Positions 23,240-32,525 of a stretch of DNA of 38,226 nt are shown piece after piece. Under the pieces are notes generated by a model, which did no database searches, was not told the DNA's origin, and saw only the letters and a program-made list of their open reading frames with translations. The translations under genes and the position numbers were made by a program. This DNA comes from Welwitschia mirabilis (Eukaryota > Gnetophyta > Gnetopsida > Welwitschiales): assembly GCA_051453625.1 (NCBI GenBank), contig JBOZIK010000001.1, forward strand, positions 136,937,873-136,976,098. The letters run 5' to 3'. Each line of letters starts with the position of its first letter. Positions within the stretch are counted from its first letter, which is position 1.

Positions 23240-24295
23240 CTAATCTGATTCTTCCTCTTCCTCATATTCTTCTTCTGATTCTCATTCTTCTTCTTCTTCT
23301 TCTTCTTCTTCTTCTTCTTCTGTGTGCTTAGAACTGTCATCTTCTTTTGAGGTATTTTCCCTCTAATAGCCTATTGTAATGAGAGGCTCTTTCATATGAT
23401 GGGTATAAAAATTTAGTCTTTTGAGATAAGATAAGGTCTTATTAGAAGAGGCATTCTTTAGAGAAGGAGATTTGGAATATGTTAAGCCAGAAAAGATGTG
23501 CATTCATGAAAGAGTGACACACCCTATGAAAGACATGAGAGTTAAAGTTTCAAACTTTGGGTGAAACTAAACTCTAAAGTGCTAACACATATTTGAAATG
23601 AGGACAGAATAAGAAAGAGCATTAGTCTCATGATATTCAAGCTAAAAGACCATATTCTTGAGTACAATAAGAGAAGCATTAATAGTATGATGAGTTCCTA
23701 CCAAATACAGAATATATGTTCAACAGTTGAAAGTCTCATCACGATGACCAGCAAGGGGTAAAAAATTATAAGTAAAAACAAGATGTAAAAATCGATACTC
23801 GGGTATGAGATGGGAAGTTAAAAAAGTAGTTTTCTACTAGATAAACTTCCCACAGAGCTCATGAATAACTTCATCCTTATTCTCCATTGAGTCCCCCAAA
23901 GGCCAAAACTCTCAATAGTCCCTCATGGAGAGATCTATGACTAAAGCTATTATATTTGGGGTAATACTCATCCTCCTTTCCAACACAAGTGTGGAAAGGA
24001 TGGAGGAATCAACATCATAAGTGGCATTTGCATAAAACATATGAGTAAGAAAAGGAGAAACTAAGCTAGAGACATCAAGAAAATAAGAGATATCTAGATC
24101 ATTTAGAAGTCTTATCATATTATAAAGCTCTCTTAACTCACTAAAGATAACTGGGCACTCCTAGTAGATAGGCTTCTTCTCAAACTTTTCAGTGAACTTG
24201 TCAATTGTTTCATCTGACATTCCTTGATAAAAGTAAGCTAGATCTATAATGGCTAGTCCTTTTTACCTTCATCTCCTTGAGGACTCCTTTGTCAT
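23240..24295 (-). pseudogene. copia-1 extra ORF between RNase H and 3' LTR
   Basis: From the ATG at 24295 to the TAG at 23240-23242 the frame holds about 350 codons without one frameshift. It is interrupted by about 13 internal stops, mostly TAG and TGA at places that fit Trp, Gln or Arg. The N-terminal third includes GMSDETIDKFTEKFEKKPIY. The middle has SLVSPFLTHMFYANATYD and LERRMSITPNIIALVID, a pattern resembling the plant 'putative transposon protein' family (Transposase_32, PF20167-like), by my reading only. The C-terminus is a run of about a dozen Glu plus EEEYEEEEESD. It is not gag or pol. A spliced or independently promoted product is plausible. The family call is tentative; the ORF itself is secure. 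Confidence 0.72.
23285..23321. repeat. (TTC)n microsatellite in the acidic tail of the extra ORF
   Basis: About twelve TTC units on the plus strand read as GAA (Glu) codons in the minus-strand extra ORF. Flanking sequence is also Glu-rich, so the repeat has probably expanded within an already acidic tail. Confidence 0.9.
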
Positions 24296-24315
24296 TGCTT
24301 GCAACGTAACACTTG

Positions 24316-24345
24316 CTAAAGACAAGAAAAAAATGGAGAAAACTA
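24316..24345 (-). promoter_or_regulatory. possible 3' splice acceptor upstream of the extra ORF
   Basis: On the minus strand a pyrimidine-rich run (TTTTTTTCTTGTCTTTAG) ends with AG at 24317-24316, about 20 bases before the ATG at 24295. This could serve a spliced subgenomic RNA, as reported for some env-like retroelement ORFs. It is inference from motif and position only. Confidence 0.3.
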
Positions 24346-24406
24346 ATAAAAAATAATACAAATAGGTAAAAGATAGGTGGAAATGAGTAAGATAGGGTTT
24401 TAAAAG

Positions 24407-24414
24407 ATTTTATA
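24407..24414 (-). promoter_or_regulatory. possible TATA box upstream of the extra ORF
   Basis: TATAAAAT on the minus strand lies about 112 bases before the ATG at 24295, followed by a C/T-rich leader. Such a motif occurs often by chance in AT-rich DNA. Confidence 0.25.
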
Positions 24415-24417
24415 AGG

Positions 24418-24628
24418 GGGGTAAACTAAGTTTTTTTTTGAGAAAAAATTTGGTTCCACCGTCTTTCTCCCACTAGAAATCCTCTAGATCGATTCGACTA
24501 GGTTTAACTCCAGTAAATCTATCAAGGTATCGGTCTTTCTTTTTCAAATTTAGTTGAGCAAGACTTTAGTTCACTCTACTTGATCTGAAATGAGATATAC
24601 CTAGAACAAGTTCAGGTGACCAGGTCAA
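24418..24628. other. non-coding linker between RNase H and the extra ORF
   Basis: A CpG-containing stretch with CTCTAGATCGATTCGACTAG and related repeats. Its style recalls the LTR interior near 22530, so it could be LTR-derived. No frame is seen. Confidence 0.3.
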
Positions 24629-24638
24629 NNNNNNNNNN
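24629..24638. other. sequence gap (10 N)
   Basis: An unsized join just beyond the 3' end of copia-1 pol; order and distance across it are less certain than elsewhere. Confidence 1.
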
Positions 24639-24639
24639 A

Positions 24640-27560
24640 TGATAGAACTCCTAGTTTGTATTTAAGATTCAAGAATTTGTCAAATCTTAGGGGTTTTGTG
24701 AAGATATTAACTAGTTATTAATTAGTGTTTACAAAATTCATAGTGATATTTTCTTTTTTAACCTAATCTCTAAGAAAATGATATCTAAGTTTGATATGTT
24801 TACTATGAGAATTTTAAACAATATTTTTCAATATATTAATTGCACTCATATTATCACAAAGGATTAGTACCTAGTCATAGTCACTTTCAAAGTCTTTTAG
24901 CATATTCTTCATCCATAGAAAATGGGTACATCAACTTCCTGCTATTATGTATTCTGCTTTAGCTATGGAGAGAGAAATGAAATTTTGTTTTTTACTTTCA
25001 TAACCTAATACACAAGTACTAAGGAAGGAAAAATTTTTATTTGTGCTTTTTTGATCGTCCTTGCATCCAACCCAATCTGCATTACTAAATCTTTCAAGAT
25101 TAAAATATGTTCCTTTGGGATACCATAGTCCATAATCACTAGTACCTTTTATGTATCTTATGATTTTTTTGACAGCTTAAAGGTGTGATTCCTTGGGGTT
25201 TACTTGATATCTTATACAAACATCCATACTAAACATTATATCAGGTCTACTAACTATTAAATGTAATATGCCTTCTATCATACTCCTATAGAGTTTTTGA
25301 TTGATTGATTTTCCTTAGTTGTCAATACTAATTTTAGAGGATGTTGACATGGGGGTGATGGTTGATTTTGCATTTCCAAGTCCAAAACATTTCACCAAGT
25401 TCTTAGTGTACTTTCATTGAGAAATAAAGATTCATTAATTGGTTTGTCTAATTTGCAATCTAAGAAATACACTTACTTCTCTTAGCATGCTCATCTCAAA
25501 GTGTTTTATCATGATATTGACAAACTCTTTTGATAGTGCTTTCTTTGAAGCTCTAAAAATTATATCATCAAGATATATTTAAATAATAATGCAATCTTGT
25601 TTAAATTTCTTCATAAAGAGAGTTTTATCTACAGATCCCTGACTATAACCATTATCCTCAAGAAAGGTTGGTAATTTTTCATACCATACCCTAGGGGTCT
25701 GCTTTAATTCATATATAACCTTTTTGGGTCTATATACATGGTTTGATTTATGAGGATCTATAAAGCCTCTTGGTTGCTCCACATATACTTCTTTGTTGAG
25801 CACACCATTTAAGAAATAACTTTAAATCCATTTCAAGAATTTTAAAATTTTGAAAAGCTATAAATGAAAGAAACATTCTAATGTAATCTAATATAGCCAC
25901 AAGAGCAAAGGTGTTTCTTACATAGATTCCTTTAATATGATTCTATCCTTGTGCTACTAATCTTGCCTTGTTCTTGATCACATTATTGTGTTTATCACAT
26001 TTATTCTTAAACATCCATTTTGTTTCAATCACATTTTAATCCTTAGGTCTTTCAATTAGCTTTTAAACATCATTTCTTTTAAACTGTTATAACTCCTCTT
26101 GCATTATCATCATCCACTCGTCATGAGTTTTAGCCTCCTCATATTTCTTAAAATTAACCTGAGCCACATAGCATACATGAGCGCAAACATTTTTAAGTGA
26201 GTGTCTAGTATGCAACCTTGGATTTACATCTCTAATAACTAAATCAAGAGGATGATCATTTAATTATTGCAAGTGTTTTATCCTAGATTCTCATGTTGTT
26301 TCATTTTCCTTCATTTTTGTATATTTCTTGTTATTTGTGTAATTTTGTAAGATATTTTCCTCATCACCTATAGACAATCATTTGGAACTACTATTATTAA
26401 TTTACACATTTATAGATTCTTCTACTGTTATACTTCATTTGTTAAATACTCTATAAGATCTACTTCTAATTGAGTATCTAACAAAAATTGGTTCATCTAC
26501 TTTAGACTCGAATTTACTCAAATGTTCTCTATATTTCAAAATAAAACATTTACTTCCAAAGAATTCAAAATAAGATACATTTGGTTTTCTTCCTTTCTAG
26601 AGCTCATAAGGAGTCTTATCCATACTTTAGATATACTATATTGATGATAGAGCATGCAGTACTTACTGCTTCAACCCAAAAAGTTCTTGGAACCTCCTTA
26701 TTATTTAGTATTATTCTTACTCCCATTTTGTTGTGAATTTTTTGGTACTGAAAACTCATGTTTAATCCCATTGTCCACACAATATTTTTTAAAGTGATGA
26801 TTTTCAAATTCTCCTCCATGATCACTTCTAATTCATTTAATAGAGTATCCTTTTTCATTTGAATTTCATTGCAAATTTCAAAAAATCTCTTAAACATTTT
26901 AGCTTTTATTTACTAGGAAAGCAATCCAACCAATCTAAACTAGCCATTAATCACTGCCAAAAAAATTGGTTTCTTGTTAGGCCTTTGGTTTAAGAAGGGC
27001 CTACCAAGTCCATATGGATAAGTTTAAGAGGCATTGTTATGGAGGCTAAGTTTTACTTTTATGAGAGGCTCTTACTTGTTTTCCTTTTTAGTAAGCATTA
27101 CATAACCATGCTTACCAACACTAATCTTAGGGATCCCTCTCATAATTTTCTTTTTGATGAGGGTTTTAAGTTGGTTAGACTTTACATGTCCTAAGCGTTG
27201 GTGCGAAAAGTTAATAATAACAAATAGAAGAGGGTTGTTCAATACTACTTTAAGAAGAACCTCATCTGTTCTACCATGTCTTAATTTCATACTTTTGATT
27301 ATTAAAAATAACTCTATAACCTTTATTACAAATTTGACTACTATTAAGTAAATTATGCTCAAGATCATTCACATATAAAACTTCATTAATTTTAGGCATG
27401 TTACCTCCACCAATGATTCCTATGCCTTGAATTTTTACTTTACCATCATCACAAAAGGTCACTTATACCCCATCAAAGTCATCTAGGCATTTGAATCTTG
27501 ATTTGTCACTTGTCATATGATGAGAGGAATCATTATACAAATACTAGTAAGTTCCACTAC
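24640..27560 (-). pseudogene. copia-1 pol remnant: protease, integrase, RT, RNase H
   Basis: Read right to left. The protease region is at about 27550-27271; its DSG triad reads Y-N-D before SSHHMT, so the catalytic Asp is lost, and a C-terminal SSQICNKGYRVIF follows. The GAG-pre-integrase motif HQRLGHVKSNQL is near 27200. Integrase has the first Asp in HMDLVGP (about 27030) and an intact RSDHGGEFEN (about 26820), but the segment after QQNG that should carry the catalytic Glu is deleted. RT has VEQPRGFIDP, YELKQTPRVWYEKL and YLDD at about 25566-25580. RNase H has NADWVGCKDDQKS, KAEYIIAGS, CDNMSAINILKN and FTKPLRFDKF. Stops and a few frameshifts are spread throughout. Confidence 0.9.
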
Positions 27561-29210
27561 TAGCCCTAAAAGTTGTTTGAATTAACAATCTTTTCAAATT
27601 GTTAGCCCTAACCAACTTAGTCTTTTTGGACTGTTGCGGTGAAAAATGTTTAGGAATAAATTTGAAAGGAAAAGTACTAGTATGACTTGAAAAAGCATAA
27701 ACTTTCTAAAATTGAAAAATAACTTAAAGTGACATGACTTACCACAAAAATGATAGGTAATTTTTGGAATAAGATTATTATTTTTTCAAGTTACCTAATT
27801 AGAAGAAATGGATGATTTTGTGGAAGGAAACCTAATACCTCTTTTGTCATGGACTAATTTTCTTATTCCAAGCATCTGTTCTAATTTCCTAAATCTGTTA
27901 GAAAATTTACTTACAAAATGAGATAAAATTTTACCTCTTAAAGTAAGCCTTTATTCTTCATTTGAATTTTCTTGTAGTAGGCCTGCAAAGCTTCCTTTTT
28001 GTTATTTCGAGACTTCACTATCTTATTTATCTTATGTATTTGCTTGACCAGCTTTTTACATTCTGAGTACAGCTATTGACAGATGTCTTCTAAATATTCT
28101 TCCCCTTTCTCTATAATATCTAAATCATCTAGTTTAGCTAAAGATGAAGTTTCATTTAAGATTGGGACTATTGCCATAAATGAGAGTCTTCTATCTCCTT
28201 ATGACTCTTAACTAGAGCTACTATCTTCTTTGTCATCCAAGTTATCTCAAGTAGTCATAAACAATGGTCTTTTAGATCTTATCTAATCCCTTTTATTATT
28301 TGGACATTCATTTGAAACATATCCACACCCTTTACAAGCATAGCACTAGATCTCCTTTGTTTTCTCTTGGTCTCTCCTTAGCTTGAATTGACCCCTTCCA
28401 AAACCTTTTCTTGATTTTCCATCTCTTCTTTTTCTGTATAAGAATTTTTTGAATCTTTTCACTAATAATGCAACCTCATCCTCATCAAGGTTATCATCCG
28501 ATCTCTCAAATTTTTATTCCTCCTACATAGTTTTAAAATCAAGACTCTTCTTCTTATCTTTAGAAATTTCAATTCATAAGTTTGAAGATTACTTTATAGT
28601 TTATCTAGGGCCATTAGGGTGATGTTTTTACTTTCTTTAATGGTAGTTACCTTGGGCTCAAAATTCTTAAGAAGAGAAATTAAGACATTTCTTACCACTT
28701 TTGCTTCATCCATCTTTTCTCTTAGGCTTTTCATTGAGTTCATTATATCTATAAGTTTGGCAAACAACTCCTAGAGAGTTTTTTCATCCTCCATATGAAT
28801 TTCTTCGAACTTGGTAATAAGCATTTGCAATTTTGCCTATTTTATGATGAAAGCCACTTCATGAGCTACTTTACGAATATCTCATGCTTCTTTTGTAGTT
28901 TTCCAATTTACAATCCTCTTGAGTTCTTCTATACATACATTACAAAAAATAGCATTGTACGGGCATCCACCATTACATTAACTTTGTCAATAAGGGTCCA
29001 TTGGTCTCTTGGTTTCAAAATGTTTTTGATATTTCCACTACTATCCTTTTTGGTCATTGTAATGTGGTTTTATCCATTGTAAATTACTTCTTCTATGTCA
29101 ACATCAATAGACCTAAGAAAAATACTCATTCTAACCTTCCAGTAAGCATAGTTAGTTCCATCAAACAATGGTGACTTTTTAATAGAGAATCCATTTGAGG
29201 GGTTACTCAT
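27561..29210 (-). pseudogene. copia-1 gag remnant
   Basis: I start it at the ATG at 29210, 51 bases inside the PBS. The N-terminus matches the copia gag pattern SPLFDGTNYAYWKVRMSIFL. A helical UBN2-like body follows with stops. The nucleocapsid zinc knuckle at about 28310-28352 reads CYACKGCGYVSNEC, i.e. C-x2-C-x4-Y-x4-C, with the zinc-binding His changed to Tyr. The knuckle is followed by basic sequence. The boundary with protease is approximate, as the gag-pol polyprotein is normally continuous in copia elements. Confidence 0.85.
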
Positions 29211-29260
29211 AGTTAAGATTATGAGTCAAAATTTGTTAGAATCTATTATTGACTCAACCT

Positions 29261-29272
29261 GCTTTGATATCA
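29261..29272 (-). other. copia-1 primer binding site (initiator tRNA-Met type)
   Basis: The minus strand reads TGATATCAAAGC two bases inside the LTR terminus CA. The standard copia PBS complementary to initiator tRNA-Met is TGGTATCAGAGC; this copy differs by two G-to-A changes. Confidence 0.85.
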
Positions 29273-29274
29273 AA

Positions 29275-29877
29275 TGAAAGATCTACAAACCCTAGAGAGG
29301 TGTAAATAGGTTTTTCACAAAGATATTATTCTTAAATTTTGTTCAAAAGAATATAACAATATATTTGAATATGAATGGAAAAGCTATCAGAAATAAATTA
29401 ACAAGAAATAATAAAATGTAATAATTAAAATAAAAAACTGACAAATGTGCATTAGAAAAAATGATTTACAATGGTTCAGGAAAATGCCCCTACTCCACTC
29501 TTGACTATTAGTTTTAGCCTAAACTAATCTAGATCTGTGTTGCTTTATTTCCAAGTTTTTAGGTCAACCTATAACCTTTACAAAAGGACTTTTTAAGGAT
29601 CAATTTCAATCTTTATAGAGCAAAGCTTTTGGTGAGAGTAGTGTATCTAAGTGCACTACCTTCACCTGATCTAAAGTATGATAATGATGGAATGCACTAC
29701 TTGGAAAATAGTTCACAAGTACAAGCTCATATAATGTAGTAGATTGCTTTGAACAAAGGATATTAATAGTACAAATGTACTTTTCTTGAAAAAAATGGAT
29801 GGTTCAAAAGATTCCTATTCACTTCTTTATATAGGATATAGGTTTACTACATTAAAAGTAAATTTGACACACCAACT
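29275..29877 (-). repeat. copia-1 5' LTR (right copy, truncated)
   Basis: Begins TGAAAGATCTACAAACCCTA and matches the left LTR to GACACACCA at about 29877, where similarity stops. Compared with the left LTR about 1.2 kb is missing, including the outer TGTTGAG end. Confidence 0.85.
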
Positions 29878-29885
29878 ATTGATAT

Positions 29886-30175
29886 GTAAAGCCAAATATA
29901 TTATTTATATTTTATTATTATGTTTTAACATTGACCCCTATTTTAAAGTTGTAAAAGGGGATTGGCTTGTAACCCTAACCCTAGGGCTATACAAACCTAT
30001 TAAAGGGTTGTTTGTTATATCTGGGTACATTTGCTCCTAATCAATCAATAGAGCTCTGCATTGCTTCTTATGGATGTAGGGTAACAAGAGCCTGAACCAT
30101 GTAAATTCTGTGTTGTTTCTTTTGTGTGCCTGTTGTTCCGTTTTGTTCAAGTACTTTCTTGTTGTTAGATTTGTA
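29886..30175 (+). repeat. probable copia-2 5' LTR
   Basis: Starts TGTAAAGCCAAATATATTA. It contains a TATTAAAGG region and an AATCAATCAATAGAGCTCTG end. A GATGTAGGGTAAC/GAACCATGTAAATTC block follows, the style of R/U5 in plant copia LTRs, and it ends near TTTGTAACA at 30175. No clear PBS follows, so the right boundary is uncertain. Confidence 0.5.
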
Positions 30176-31440
30176 ACATGAACTTGTTGCCATACCATGT
30201 GCAAAGATTGAAGGCCTTTAAATAAGGGGTTTCAAACTAGGCCAAGCTTAGAAACCATAGTTCTCACCCTACATTACTCAAAAGTCTCCTTTTATATTCT
30301 TGCTTTTGATTGCAACATGTAAATGGACTTCCAAGAAGCAGCCTTCCCTTACAACATTGTAGCATAACGTAAGAACTCTAACACAAGATCTGGCTTCACA
30401 GAATAACATGTTTTTGGCTTGATTCTATAAGAAGGAGAATCATACAGTACAATATTACTTTCCTGAGATGTAACCTACAAAGGGTTGAACATTGTTAAAT
30501 TTGTAGCTTGTCGTTTTATTTGTCTCTTGTTTTCTTCACTGTTCCTTTCACTATTTTTACAAGAAGTGAAGTTTCTACAAAATATTGATAAAGAGGTCTT
30601 TTATCAGAAAGATTGTGCCATAATTCTTTAATCACAGGATGTGAAAAGGGTTCTACGTCATTTAATAAGAATGGTTGAGAATGGCAGATGCTGAACAAAA
30701 CAGAATTGAATAGAAAAGCCCCATTTCTAATATGACCATCTCTAACCAACAAGATTAACCAAACTCATGCAAAAACAACTTTGACAGATAAGCCCTAAAG
30801 CAATAATATTAACCACCATGGACTAATTCTACATTGTAAATACAGTATTGAAAACAGAAATGAAAGAAAGGTCATCACTACAGGCTCATCTGATTCAGAC
30901 AAATGGCTTCTTTGCATAGCTGGACAGCTTCGAAGCAACATTTTCAAAGAACTTAAGTGTGATAGTGATTCTGTGTTTCTTGTTTAATTCATAGAAAATT
31001 GTTCACACCAAACTTATGACAACCTTTGCCTCAGTTCCAATTCTGAACACGCTATAATTTGAAAGCTGTTGGATGTTGATAAATGAAAATACTGATGATC
31101 CTTGAATCAAAGCCCTTGCCATTCATTATGGGTGCTCCCTAACTCAAGGAGGAGGGAATGAACAAAGCAAGTGAAAAGAAAAAAAATTGCAAGCAGAAAC
31201 CTTGGGTGCTAGCAATGCAAGAGGAAAGACACAGGTGTAGCGAGTCTTGAAACTTAAAAAATGTGTAAGCAGACTGATAACAATAGCAATAAGAACAGTG
31301 AACAATAAGAGCAAAACAGCAACCAAGGGCTTAATTCAAAAAGAGAAACATATGTTATTCTAATTGTTGGATCAGATAAGGTGAATGTCCCCTGGTATTA
31401 ATATCCTTACATTTCAGCTTTAGATTTCAGTGCCCCTTTT
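30176..31440. other. unexplained DNA at the copia-2 leader/gag position
   Basis: Expected to hold the PBS and gag of copia-2, but I recognise neither. The sequence is less A-rich than neighbouring tracts and has a few CpG. It may instead be host intron DNA joined by deletion. Confidence 0.35.
30516..30752 (-). CDS. unassigned 78-codon open frame
   Basis: The frame includes FLLNDVEPFSHPVIKELW and RPLYQYFVETSLLVKIVKG with a basic end. Composition is more protein-like than most frames here, but I recognise no family. Nothing ties it by splice sites to the importin exon at 35637-35777 on the same strand. Chance is quite possible. Confidence 0.2.
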   Translation of the reverse strand: MLVRDGHIRNGAFLFNSVLFSICHSQPFLLNDVEPFSHPVIKELWHNLSDKRPLYQYFVETSLLVKIVKGTVKKTRDK

Positions 31441-32240
31441 CATGGCTGCCCAGCTGCTCAAATGTTCCTTATAGACACAGGAAATTCAAATAATTATGTT
31501 TATCTCAGGGATGACAGACAATGTGAGATCAAAGGGATTTATCTGGTAACCCTACAAAAAACTCACAAGAGCAAGTACATTCTCAAAGATGTTTATCTCA
31601 TTTCGGTAGGTCAGTTGGACAGTGTTGGTTGCTCTATTTTCTATGCAGCTAGAGAATGGGAGATCACGAAAGGATCTATGGTTCTTTCATGTAGTCAGAA
31701 GAAAGGCAGACCTTAAATCTTGCATGCTAATGCTATAAGACACCCTATTGTTGTTACTCAAGATGAGAACATGTCTCTTTGGTACCAGAGTCACAGGCAC
31801 CTAGGTCAAAACAGTATGAAGATACTAATTTAAAAAACATGCTACCAAAAGTTAATTCTATTTGCTTGATTTTTGCAGAGATTACAGAGAAGGATATGTA
31901 CACTCTGTGAATTTTAAAAATTTGTTTCTAGANNNNNNNNNNAGAATAATTATTGGAAAACTAAGGTATTGTATAGTCTAATATAATTGGACCTATGCCT
32001 TCAACAACATTGCAGGGTTCCCTTATTTTGTCATGCTCATTGATGATTTCAGTCATCAAACCTGGCTGTTTGCTATGGTGTCAAGAGAGAGCTTGGTGAA
32101 TTTAAATCTAAATGTTGAAAAGGATTCTTGTTGTAATATTACATGGTTGGTAACTGATAACACAGGGAAATATATCTCTTATGAGTTTGACATATTTTGT
32201 AGAAACAATGGTATTGTCCATACCAAGACTCCTACAAACT
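31441..32240 (+). pseudogene. copia-2 protease to integrase remnant
   Basis: About 31462-31716 encodes the copia protease: LIDTGNSNNYV has the D-T-G active-site triad intact, followed by KYILKDVYLISVGQLDS and WEITKGSMVLS. A pre-integrase motif LWYQSHRHLGQNSMKIL lies at about 31777-31830. After a 10-base gap the integrase core appears at about 31990-32240: GPMPSTT-like, FVMLIDDFSHQTWLFAM, and VTDNTGKYISYEFDIFC where SDNGGEY is typical. The frame stops at 32240, before the catalytic Glu. There is a stop at 31714 and frameshifts around the gap. Confidence 0.82.
31933..31942. other. sequence gap (10 N)
   Basis: An unsized join within copia-2 pol, between the pre-integrase and integrase regions. 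Confidence 1.
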
Positions 32241-32369
32241 AGTTTTGGAAACGTTGTGTCCTATGTTGCAACAATCACAGCTTCCAAAGCGCTTGTGAGC
32301 AAAAGCAGAAATGATAATTGCCTATCCCATAAAGTAATCTCTTCACATAACATTAATGATAATGTTCCC

Positions 32370-32525
32370 TTTTTTTTTCTTTGGGTGGAGAAGGTGGTGG
32401 GGTGGAACCACAAATGATTTGAGTATAGCCAAGGCTGTACAATATGTCAATCAAGTCATTCAAAGGTTCAAATCCACAACCTTCTAAATAGAGGACGAGT
32501 GTCCCACCAACTAGACTACCATCCC
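32370..32525 (-). mobile_element. tRNA-derived SINE, about 155 bp, minus strand
   Basis: On the minus strand the head starts GGGATGG at 32525. It has an RNA polymerase III A box TAGTCTAGTTGG (32518-32507) and, 44 bases from the A-box start, a B-box-like GGATTTGAACC (32475-32465). This is exactly the spacing of a tRNA gene. The body runs to an A-rich tail (AAAGAAAAAAAAA, 32382-32370). It sits inside copia-2 between integrase and RT. It is not a working tRNA: the acceptor and anticodon stems do not pair convincingly. I found no clear target duplication. Confidence 0.68.

Larger units (their letters stand above)
20962..29877 (-). mobile_element. copia-1, Ty1/copia LTR retrotransposon with an extra 3' ORF
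   Basis: Two related LTR sequences flank a full copia-type interior read on the minus strand: PBS (29261-29272), gag, protease, integrase, RT, RNase H (integrase before RT is the copia order), an extra ORF, and a polypurine tract (22824-22835) abutting the left LTR. Over the first 220 bases the LTRs differ at about one position in eight, so the insertion is old. The right (5') LTR is cut at about 29877, where a copia-2 sequence begins. Numerous stops and a damaged protease and integrase make it inactive. The position of the extra ORF recalls SIRE/Maximus-type copia elements, but I cannot assign lineage from sequence. Confidence 0.9.

Noticed and set aside
28795-29082. 95-codon plus-strand open frame
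   Set aside because: It is the reverse complement of copia-1 gag, which explains the sequence on the other strand.
29965-29985. Telomere-like CCCTAACCCTA
   Set aside because: Only two units, inside an LTR-like segment, and not the plant TTTAGGG heptamer. Chance or LTR sequence.
32181-32417. 78-codon plus-strand frame overlapping the copia-2 integrase end
   Set aside because: It runs out of frame with the integrase and across the SINE tail; no domain.
32465-32525. A functional tRNA gene
   Set aside because: A and B boxes fit, but the acceptor and anticodon stems do not pair convincingly and an A-rich tail follows, so a SINE is the better reading.
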